A DNA stretch of 15,008 nt from Phoronis ovalis (Eukaryota > Phoronida > Phoronidae): contig JAOXYB010029512.1 in the NCBI GenBank assembly GCA_028565635.1, positions 1-15,008 on the forward strand, given 5' to 3'. The notes under the pieces are model-generated. The model worked only from the letters and a program-made list of their open reading frames with translations. It was not told where the DNA came from and searched no databases. Positions 12,501 through 15,008 of this stretch are shown here, in pieces; position 1 is the first letter of the stretch; each line of letters starts with the position of its first letter. Made by a program: the position numbers and the translations under genes.

Positions 12501-15008
12501 AGATCAGAAGAAGATGTTGCAGAAGCAAACGGCAATTCTTGCAGTTCTGAGGTATCCCTTGATGAATTTGAAAAACTTGAATGGGAAGTAGATTGTACAG
12601 TTGACGTTAGCAGAGTACTACGAAGAAAAGATTTAGACTATAATGTGAAGACGCAAATTATCAGTAAAATCAAGTTACTGGCTAGTGGCGATTGGCGACC
12701 TAATCTTCACAAGCCACTTGAAGGTGTCCCCGCTGACATCAAACTGTTTGAAGCCAGACTTGATAAAAAGATTCGTATATTGTGGCAACTTACTGTAGCA
12801 TTCTCCTCGAGACGTAGCGAAACGGGAGAGAAACGTCTTGGAGAAGATACCGAAGAAACCGTAGGAAATGTAGGCGGTAGAATTTATTCGGAGATAATTC
12901 GAGTGTGGGATATTGTGTTTGATCATGACAACATCAGTAGAAGTAAAGACAGAATTGTGAAATCAATAACACGAGGGGAAAATTGCATAATTAAAAAAAA
13001 TCTAAAAGGGATAACAAAGAAAGAGTTTACTAAACATCGCGGAACTAATATTCGAATACCAATGATATTTACTGAACTTCTGAAAGATCAAAAAGATGGA
13101 GAAACTGAAACACCTAAAGAAATATATTTTCCTCCAGCAACCGCCAATGAAACGGAATTCCACATTATGAAATTTTATTCATTTTCTTCTTCGTTAGTTT
13201 CCACTGTATTAAGTCAAACAGATTCGCAAGTTGATTTTCCATTTAGAGTCACAGAGTTAGAGCACGCTATTATCACTCTACGCCCGAAGCCTCAGTGTGC
13301 TATTATTTTGCTTGGTAGAAGTGGTACGGGAAAGACGACATGTTGCTTATACAGAATGTGGACATCCTTTATTAATTACTGGAGGCATGCCGTTGATACA
13401 GGACCATTACTTCCACGTGATCCATATTTGGTACACAGAGAAGTTGACAGTAAGTCAATATTTTTGTAAAATTCTTATGATTGACCCAATTCGTTTTCGT
13501 GTTTATAAGGGACTGAATGACCTGTATACCTGTCTTACTGATCTAGTTTCAAGCGAATCTGTGTTTTTCTTACAGATACAGCCAATGAACCAGTATACCT
13601 AGAAGCCAACGCAAGCGAACCGTGCACCAGTACCTTAAATGTAGCACCGCAGGCAATACTGTGTAATCAAATTGGTCATTTACATCAAGTATTTATAACT
13701 AAAAATCCTGTGTTATGTTCTGCAGTAGAAAAGAATTTCGAGGATCTATGTCATGGGGAAAAATCGGCTTCTATCTTTCTTGAAAACAAGAGTCCGCTGC
13801 CAAACCGTTTTCGAGACATAAAGGATGAAGCCTTTCCTATATTTTTGAATTCCAAAATGTTTTTAATGATGCTCGACGCATCTTTGCCACATCCGTATTT
13901 CTTCTCAAGAAACGAAGATGGTAGTTTTGAGAAACGATTGGACGGATGGAATACCGAAAGCAGCGAGTTTGTTATAAATTTAAATGACGATATGTCTGAA
14001 GTTGAAAGCGATGAAGACTTGACATATGAAGAGCAAGACCTTCAAAAAGAAGAAATTCAACAAAATGTCAAAACGGATAATCGCAGAGAAGTAACTTACA
14101 CTATATTTGCTGAAATAATTTGGCCAACAATTAGCCAAAAGACAAGTTTTTGTCAACCATCTCTGGTTTGGGAGGAAATTAATTCTTTTATCAAAGGATC
14201 TGCAGAGGCACTGAGTACTAACACTGGATCATTGAATCTTGAGCAGTATCAAGAAATAGGCCGCAAAAGGGCACCCAATTTTTCTGATGACCGACCTGCA
14301 ATTTACAAGTTATTTCAAAAATACCAACGGTTCTCCACACAAAATGGATATTTTGATGAAGCCGATGTAGTTTACAATTTGTTTAAAAGAATGAAACATA
14401 TACAACGGCCTTCGTTTTTTATTGATCAGATTTTCGTTGATGAAACTCAAGACTTTACCCAAGCTGAGCTTTCGCTTCTTATTAGATGTTGTCAAGATCC
14501 GAATCAGATGTTTCTTACAGGCGATACCGCTCAAAATATCGTGAGAGGAATATCTTTTCGATTTGAAGACTTAAAAACACTCTTCTATGATGCAAAAAGA
14601 TCAATGAAAGCAGTTGGAAAGCAAGCTCATGGGGTTGGCGTTCCTAGGAAAGTTTACCAATTGCGACATAACTATCGCTCACACGCAGGAATCCTTAACT
14701 TAGCTTCAAGCGTCGTTGATCTTATGTCTAGATTTTTTCCGGAGTCTTTTGACAGCTTAAAAAGGGATCAAGGTCTTTTCTCGGGGCATAAACCTATTTT
14801 GTTGCAATCCTGTAACTTTGAAGACTTGGCTTTGATTTTGCGCAGTAACAAGCGTGAAACTTCTCAAATAGAGTTTGGTGCCCATCAGGCTATTTTGGTT
14901 GCTAACGACGCAGCACGTGATAATCTCCCGGAAGAGCTAAACTTGTGTTTGGTGCTGACCATCTATGAAGCAAAAGGTCTCGAGTTTGATGATGTGCTGT
15001 TGTACAAT
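439..15008 (+). CDS. TRANK1: TRANK1-like TPR/ankyrin/UvrD-type helicase gene, 3' end outside window (gene-level entry; exons listed separately)
   Basis: Proposed coding join: 439-544, 5822-6078, 6443-6602, 6950-7294, 7821-8249, 8391-8638, 8930-9110, 9251-9568, 9765-10064, 10213-10464, 11306-11665, 11860-13449, 13576->15008. All twelve introns are GT-AG, all phases match, and the 1,993 codons have no internal stop. Domain order is TPR-ankyrin module 1 (residues about 36-432), module 2 (433-781), degenerate module 3 (782 to about 1060), charged linker, RelE-like domain (about 1225-1344), Walker A GRSGTGKT (1471-1478), acidic insert (about 1652-1676), VDETQDF (1803-1809), GDTAQ (1831-1835), NYRS (about 1881-1884) and EAKGLEF (1980-1986). 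This order and these motifs match vertebrate TRANK1, a UvrD-like SF1 protein of poorly known function. By family it should bind ATP and perhaps nucleic acid, with TPR and ankyrin surfaces for partners. Reading is intact, so this is not a visible pseudogene. Exon 1 is the least certain part. Confidence 0.9.
571..592. repeat. (TA)n microsatellite
   Basis: An uninterrupted TA dinucleotide run of about eleven units lies 26 bases after the proposed exon 1 donor. It closes the unspliced reading frame with a TGA at 592-594. Confidence 0.9.
1862..2006 (+). repeat. 13-bp direct repeat pair (TAATTAGTTTTGA)
   Basis: The same 13-mer occurs at 1862-1874 and 1994-2006. Between the copies, 1959-1977 forms a 6-bp stem (GGTCCA/TGGACC) with a 7-base loop. 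The second copy ends 11 bases before the inverted-repeat element at 2018. No function is evident. Confidence 0.5.
2018..2142. repeat. Inverted-repeat element (13-bp perfect termini, about 125 bp)
   Basis: CGTTGATTCTGGA at 2018-2030 is the exact reverse complement of TCCAGAATCAACG at 2130-2142. Just inside the right arm, 2106-2121 forms a second small hairpin (ATTCAC, loop TCCT, GTGAAT). The size and terminal symmetry fit a MITE-like or foldback remnant. I could not find a clean target-site duplication, so a mobile origin is only a suggestion. Confidence 0.45.
3218..3755. repeat. 43/46-bp minisatellite, about 12 copies
   Basis: The consensus unit contains GTCAGCCTTTGCGCCACCAC followed by TGCGGTTACATCAATTGTGC. 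Units are about 43 bp, or 46 bp where an extra ATC appears (ATCATC). Copies start near 3240, 3284, 3327, 3370, 3416, 3459, 3505, 3547, 3593, 3636, 3680 and 3722, after a partial unit at 3218. Copies 5-6 and 7-8 form two almost identical dimers of about 89 bp, a local higher-order repeat. Forty-three is not a multiple of three, so all plus frames stay partly open and show repetitive Cys/His/Ala-rich peptides. These are artefacts of the array rather than genes. Confidence 0.92.
4188..4274. repeat. Detached two-copy fragment of the 43-bp minisatellite
   Basis: Two diverged units (CAGCCTTTGCGCCACGCACT..., then CAGCCTCTACACCACCACTG...) match the array ending at 3755 but lie about 430 bp further on, with unrelated AT-rich sequence between. 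This points to an insertion into a once longer array, or to local dispersal of the unit. Confidence 0.85.
4505..4625. other. GC-rich island inside the AT-rich intron
   Basis: Base composition changes sharply for about 120 bp, with many CpG and GGG runs, then returns to AT-rich sequence. Two overlapping open frames cross it, but neither gives a recognisable domain, and neither has splice or start evidence. It could be a fragment of a GC-rich repeat, a CpG island or an internal promoter. The sequence alone does not decide. Confidence 0.4.
5049..5205. repeat. Degenerate ATTCAC(C/G)-rich repeat stretch
   Basis: Variants of ATTCACCATTCACG recur at about 5051, 5101, 5134, 5159 and 5189, with related ATTCACG words near 4389-4430. 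Spacing is irregular, so this is a decayed cryptic repeat rather than a regular array. Confidence 0.5.
5246..5287. repeat. (ACAGGT)7 hexanucleotide array
   Basis: Seven perfect ACAGGT units. In a transcript each unit junction reads CAG|GTACAG, a good match to a 5' splice donor and identical to the donor used at exon 10 (10462-10470). The run sits in intron 1, about 535 bp before exon 2. Its translated Tyr-Arg repeats have no coding support. Confidence 0.95.
5511..5527. repeat. (AAAT)n microsatellite
   Basis: A short AAATAAATAAATAAAT run in the 3' part of intron 1. It is a simple repeat with no function visible. Confidence 0.8.
5822..6078 (+). CDS. TRANK1: TRANK1-like exon 2: first TPR segment (module 1)
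   Basis: The acceptor is ATTATAG|AA and the donor is GAG|GTATGA (phase in 1, out 0). It encodes about residues 36-121. The segment has paired amphipathic helices typical of TPRs: LKNAACMHKSNNRYEEALAA near the start, then IYFTQGRLPEAKMAAQDCCN near the end, both showing the small-residue and aromatic spacing of helix A and helix B. Exon 6 encodes the matching segment of the second module, including the shared words DIYF and EA. The open frame extends upstream of the acceptor to 5785, but that part lies in the intron's pyrimidine/AT tract. Confidence 0.85.
6079..6442 (+). other. Intron 2 (364 bp, AT-rich)
   Basis: GTATGA to GAATAG. It is strongly AT-rich, with a TA run at about 6119-6131. One perfect small hairpin lies at 6301-6319 (GTAAGAC, loop TATAC, GTCTTAC). 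The open frame at 6160-6360 is AT-driven and has no domain. Nothing else is seen. Confidence 0.8.
6301..6319. repeat. Perfect 7-bp hairpin in intron 2
   Basis: GTAAGAC at 6301-6307 and GTCTTAC at 6313-6319 pair around the five-base loop TATAC. The 5' arm resembles a splice donor and would be masked by the pairing. This may be coincidental. Confidence 0.6.
6443..6602 (+). CDS. TRANK1: TRANK1-like exon 3: TPR continuation (module 1)
   Basis: The acceptor is TGAATAG|GG and the donor is TAT|GTAAGT, a near-perfect donor (phase in 0, out 1). It encodes about residues 122-174, beginning GHYQLGKIFIEEKDKTQAIL. The leading GHYQLGK is the next TPR helix A, as in GxYxxA/GxA of canonical TPRs, and exon 7 begins GFYMRAK at the equivalent position. 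The exon is too short to be striking alone. Its phase and order fix it between exons 2 and 4. Confidence 0.85.
6603..6949 (+). other. Intron 3 (347 bp)
   Basis: GTAAGT to AATTGTAG. Unique-looking AT-rich sequence in which I see no repeat, RNA or open frame of interest. The open frame at 6901 reads through the branch/acceptor region into exon 4, so its leading ATG is intronic. Confidence 0.8.
6950..7294 (+). CDS. TRANK1: TRANK1-like exon 4: alpha-helical linker domain (module 1)
   Basis: The acceptor is ATTGTAG|AT and the donor is ATA|GTAAGG (phase 1-1). It encodes about residues 175-289. It carries FPTRIWKSVV near the start, then NWKDWCESFVILMLKKGANV, then CPSVFHAALTLGL, which is the start of an ankyrin-like helix. 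Exon 8 has matching landmarks in the same order (IPEAVWKTVI, then DWRSWGEPLLIRVILSGSNL), so the two are paralogous. The frame continues past the donor only to a stop at 7339-7341. Confidence 0.88.
7295..7820 (+). other. Intron 4, with a 99-bp tandem triplication at its 3' end
   Basis: GTAAGG to CACTTGCAG. Bases 7295-7516 are unremarkable AT-rich sequence. Bases 7517-7813 are three 99-bp repeats that end seven bases before exon 5. Confidence 0.85.
7517..7813. repeat. 99-bp tandem repeat, three near-identical copies
   Basis: Copies start at 7517, 7616 and 7715. They differ at only a handful of positions, so the triplication is recent. Each copy begins CTTCTTTAGAT after TTATCA or similar, a pyrimidine tract plus AG. 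The real exon 5 acceptor has the same upstream context (TCATTTATCACTTGCAG). The unit length is 33 codons, so one frame is open across all three copies and gives a 33-residue repeated peptide. That frame reaches a stop at 7828-7830, eight codons' worth of bases or fewer into exon 5, and is out of frame with the ankyrin sequence. I therefore treat the copies as intronic. Confidence 0.93.
7821..8249 (+). CDS. TRANK1: TRANK1-like exon 5: ankyrin unit and charged linker (module 1)
   Basis: The acceptor is CACTTGCAG|AT and the donor is ACG|GTCAGT, somewhat weaker than the others (phase 1-1). It encodes about residues 290-432. The ankyrin core DQNGNTLLHV (312-321) and the following helix and DKIKNKDNK loop form one clear ankyrin repeat. 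The rest, from about residue 355, is a Lys/Glu/Gln-rich, probably disordered linker before module 2. Exon 9 has the matching DDSGNTVLHV and DKQIVNNKGE. The true frame enters with two bases from the acceptor, so the first ATG at 7931 is internal. Confidence 0.9.
8250..8390 (+). other. Intron 5 (141 bp)
   Basis: GTCAGT to TTTCATTTCAG. A short intron with a good polypyrimidine tract. Nothing else is seen. Confidence 0.85.
8391..8638 (+). CDS. TRANK1: TRANK1-like exon 6: TPR segment (module 2)
   Basis: The acceptor is TTTCATTTCAG|AG and the donor is AAG|GTACGA (phase in 1, out 0). It encodes about residues 433-515. Two TPR-like helix pairs are visible: KAAADKLRSAGEINQAIDEY, where the A/G at helix A position 8 and A at 20 fit TPR spacing, and IYFNLANLMIEKKKFKEALD. 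This is the counterpart of exon 2, with the same phases and nearly the same length (248 against 257 bp). Confidence 0.9.
8639..8929 (+). other. Intron 6 (291 bp), with a 20-bp tandem duplication
   Basis: GTACGA to ATTATACACAG. It contains TTCGTCGTTTTTTATTCTTT at 8741-8760, repeated with one change at 8761-8780, and a short near-duplicate of CATGTAATAAT near 8888-8910. Nothing else is seen. Confidence 0.85.
8741..8780. repeat. Two-copy 20-bp tandem repeat
   Basis: Two adjacent 20-bp copies (8741-8760 and 8761-8780) differ only at the penultimate base. The duplication is small and recent, within intron 6. Confidence 0.9.
8930..9110 (+). CDS. TRANK1: TRANK1-like exon 7: TPR continuation (module 2)
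   Basis: The acceptor is TACACAG|GG and the donor is GAG|GTAATT (phase in 0, out 1). It encodes about residues 516-575, beginning GFYMRAKAIVHLLKMGDKAH and including VDEAVRLFLFALNLE. This is the second-module counterpart of exon 3, with the same entry and exit phases and the same G-x-Y start. It is slightly longer, with a short insertion around MGDKAHH. Confidence 0.88.
9111..9250 (+). other. Intron 7 (140 bp)
   Basis: GTAATT to CGTTAAACAG. Short and AT-rich, with nothing else seen. A second AG at 9261-9262, 12 bases into exon 8, could serve as an in-frame alternative acceptor. Confidence 0.8.
9251..9568 (+). CDS. TRANK1: TRANK1-like exon 8: alpha-helical linker domain (module 2)
   Basis: The acceptor is GTTAAACAG|GT and the donor is CCG|GTAAGT (phase 1-1). 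It encodes about residues 576-681. Landmarks are PPGLFGYSIPEAVWKTVIQI, W in EEWQSVLHIL, and DWRSWGEPLLIRVILSGSNL. Vertebrate TRANK1 has a similar region between its TPR and ankyrin parts, with a 'FP-x-EVW-x-SVI' signature. Exon 8 and exon 4 are recognisably duplicates. Confidence 0.9.
9569..9764 (+). other. Intron 8 (196 bp)
   Basis: GTAAGT to TTCTGTGTAG, with a good pyrimidine tract (CTCGTCTTCTGT). Nothing else is seen. Confidence 0.85.
9765..10064 (+). CDS. TRANK1: TRANK1-like exon 9: ankyrin unit (module 2)
   Basis: The acceptor is TCTGTGTAG|GA and the donor is CAA|GTAAGT (phase 1-1). It encodes about residues 682-781. The ankyrin repeat runs from DDSGNTVLHVAANQYSKW (703 on) through ILKILVEIGVDKQIVNNKGE. 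It is followed by a short basic, Thr/Ser/Lys-rich tail. This is the counterpart of exon 5, with a shorter linker. Confidence 0.92.
10065..10212 (+). other. Intron 9 (148 bp)
   Basis: GTAAGT to TTTTTACATAG. Short, with nothing else seen. Confidence 0.85.
10213..10464 (+). CDS. TRANK1: TRANK1-like exon 10: linker and helical segment opening degenerate module 3
   Basis: The acceptor is TTACATAG|CT and the donor is CAG|GTACAG (phase 1-1). It encodes about residues 782-865. A Ser/Lys-rich start and one C-x-x-C pair (KCNLCEKD) are followed by predicted helices (EASALLRAYTRIL; CVQKHLEQIEESAAVLLQQA). There is no clear TPR. In position it replaces the two TPR exons of the earlier modules. The donor is less typical than its neighbours, so the 3' edge is a little less certain. 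Confidence 0.8.
10465..11305 (+). other. Intron 10 (841 bp), with a repeat patch
   Basis: GTACAG to ATGTTTCAG. Bases 10465-10675 have no repeat that I recognise. Bases 10676-10915 carry a dispersed direct repeat. Bases 10916-11305 are AT-rich with nothing seen. The open frames on both strands here are short and domain-free. Confidence 0.8.
10676..10915. repeat. Irregular direct repeats of CAATGCTCGCTGCTCG...ACTTAACA
   Basis: Copies lie at about 10681-10706, 10829-10860, 10866-10894 and 10896-10913, the last cut short. Between the first two, AAGCAAACAAAA-type words recur (about 10754 and 10800). The composition is CpG-rich against AT-rich flanks. It looks like a decayed satellite or the edge of a dispersed repeat. 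No coding or RNA function is evident. Confidence 0.75.
11306..11665 (+). CDS. TRANK1: TRANK1-like exon 11: helical linker and ankyrin repeats (module 3)
   Basis: The acceptor is ATGTTTCAG|GA and the donor is CTG|GTAAGT (phase 1-1). It encodes about residues 866-985. It starts NPKFWQLVIDFLQNVI, in the place of the VWKTVI/IWKSVV helix of exons 8 and 4. It then runs into ISAVQICVKCGAQVD, a full ankyrin repeat (GESPVAAAIRKGDHDIALFL, from 936) and the start of the next (NGDTIFHAAM, 970-979). The ATG at 11287 is upstream of the acceptor and intronic. Confidence 0.9.
11666..11859 (+). other. Intron 11 (194 bp)
   Basis: GTAAGT to CTGTTTTTCAG, with a strong pyrimidine tract. AT-rich, with nothing else seen. 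Confidence 0.85.
11860..13449 (+). CDS. TRANK1: TRANK1-like exon 12: last ankyrin, charged linker, RelE-like domain, Walker A
   Basis: The acceptor is GTTTTTCAG|GT and the donor is ACA|GTAAGT (phase 1-1). It encodes about residues 986-1515 in one large exon. The order is: ankyrin repeats (HGDTLFHVAV, 1010-1019, then MANPNLTDSQGFTAVQLL), a hydrophilic linker of about 150 residues rich in Glu, Lys, Gln and Asn, the conserved RelE-like block (1225-1344) ending in YSEIIRVWDIVFDHDNI, then a basic patch (RGENCIIKKNLKGI). After that comes the family signature EIYFPPATANETEFHIMKFY, then PFRVTELEHAI and the Walker A loop GRSGTGKT at 13314-13337, with Lys 1477 as the phosphate-binding residue. The sequence from IYFPPA to TTCCLYRMW is close to vertebrate TRANK1. 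Confidence 0.95.
12576..12935 (+). other. RelE/ParE-fold-like domain within exon 12
   Basis: This is a domain inside the coding sequence, residues about 1225-1344. It has the layout of RelE/ParE-superfamily folds: a helical pair (SRVLRRKDLDYNVKTQIISK), then LASGDW, then a GVP turn, then consecutive strands LFEARLDKK and IRILWQLTVAF. The same block is conserved in vertebrate TRANK1 as EAKLDKGARMLWE-like sequence. The fold assignment is from pattern recognition, not a search. Catalytic residues of true ribonucleases cannot be confirmed here, so nuclease activity is not claimed. Confidence 0.45.
13314..13337 (+). other. Walker A (helicase motif I), GRSGTGKT
   Basis: The eight residues match the GxxxxGKT phosphate-binding loop, preceded by a hydrophobic strand (CAIILL) and followed by TCCLYRMW. 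The latter is nearly invariant in TRANK1 proteins. Lys 1477 and Thr 1478 would bind the ATP phosphates and magnesium. Confidence 0.95.
13450..13575 (+). other. Intron 12 (126 bp)
   Basis: GTAAGT to TTTTTCTTACAG. It splits the helicase domain between motif I and motif II. Nothing else is seen. Confidence 0.9.
13576..15008 (+). CDS. TRANK1: TRANK1-like exon 13 (partial): UvrD-like helicase core
   Basis: The acceptor is TTTCTTACAG|AT. The exon is open to the window edge (about residues 1516-1993) and ends on a complete codon. In order: HLHQVFITKNPVLCSAVEKN, DEAFPIFLNSKMFLMMLDAS, an acidic segment (about 1652-1676, rich in Asp and Glu), a helical region with GRKRAPNF and YFDEADVVYN, motif II VDETQDF (1803-1809), motif III GDTAQ (1831-1835), the NYRSH motif (Arg 1883, probable ATP sensor) and the AKGLEFDDV motif. 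All of these match TRANK1. Motifs I and II are about 330 residues apart, wider than in bacterial UvrD, because of family-specific insertions. The final Q-x-x-R arginine motif and the C-terminal part lie outside the window. Confidence 0.95.
14436..14456 (+). other. Walker B/DExxQ box (helicase motif II), VDETQDF
   Basis: Asp 1804 and Glu 1805 are the magnesium-binding and catalytic pair of SF1 motors. The DETQDFTQAEL context matches the UvrD/Rep type (DExQD). Both acidic residues are present, so ATP hydrolysis is not ruled out by this motif. Confidence 0.95.
14520..14534 (+). other. SF1 helicase motif III, GDTAQ
   Basis: GDTAQ lies 27 residues after the DExxQ box, the usual position of GDxxQ in UvrD-like proteins, where the Gln contacts the gamma-phosphate and links to DNA binding. 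It is followed by GISFRFEDL, as in TRANK1. Confidence 0.93.
14670..14681 (+). other. SF1 helicase motif IV, NYRS
   Basis: The sequence RHNYRSHAGILNLA matches the Asn-Tyr-Arg-Ser motif of UvrD-family helicases. The arginine (residue 1883) is the expected gamma-phosphate sensor. Confidence 0.93.
14958..14996 (+). other. SF1 helicase motif V, AKGLEF
   Basis: TIYEAKGLEFDDV matches the T-x-H-x-x-K-G-L-E-F motif of UvrD-like helicases. Tyr stands at the place often held by His, as it does in vertebrate TRANK1. The window ends four codons later. Confidence 0.92.

Noticed and set aside
439-15008. Pseudogene or processed copy
   Set aside because: Introns are present, every junction is GT-AG with matching phase, and no frameshift or stop breaks the 1,993 codons seen.

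Overview
This is AT-rich eukaryotic (metazoan) DNA. It holds the 5' part of one large, multi-exon plus-strand gene. The evidence is a chain of open segments with GT...AG boundaries and matching intron phases, not bacterial-style ORFs. The product is recognisable as an invertebrate homologue of TRANK1 (TPR and ankyrin repeat-containing protein 1), a UvrD-like superfamily 1 helicase-fold protein. The species cannot be named. A non-vertebrate animal, perhaps marine, is likely from the compact introns and AT-rich, microsatellite-rich spacers.

Layout. Bases 1-438 are upstream/5'UTR sequence with an NRF1-like palindrome and an octamer-like site. A short first coding exon is proposed at 439-544. Intron 1 (545-5821, about 5.3 kb) is repeat-rich. 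It holds a 43/46-bp minisatellite at 3218-3755 with an outlier at 4188-4274, a GC-rich island near 4505-4625, an ATTCAC-rich stretch at 5049-5205, a hexanucleotide array at 5246-5287 and an imperfect inverted-repeat element at 2018-2142. Exons 2-12 then follow between 5822 and 13449, separated by short introns of about 125-840 bp. Exon 13 starts at 13576 and runs off the window at 15008 without a stop. The joined exons give 1,993 codons with no internal stop.

Protein logic. Exons 2-5 and exons 6-9 encode two copies of the same four-exon module: TPR-like helices, TPR continuation, an all-alpha linker, then an ankyrin unit. Both copies have the same intron-phase series (1-0, 0-1, 1-1, 1-1). Exons 10-12 look like a third, degenerate copy. 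Exon 12 continues through a charged linker into a conserved domain that resembles RelE/ParE-type folds, then Walker A. Exon 13 carries the DExxQ box, the GDxxQ motif, the NYRS motif and the start of the AKGLEF motif. The remaining helicase motif and the long C-terminal part must lie beyond the window.

No rRNA or tRNA gene, CRISPR array, autonomous transposon or second convincing protein-coding gene was seen. The most interesting points are the phase-conserved intragenic duplication, the RelE-like domain beside a UvrD-like motor, and a 99-bp tandem triplication that abuts the exon 5 splice acceptor.
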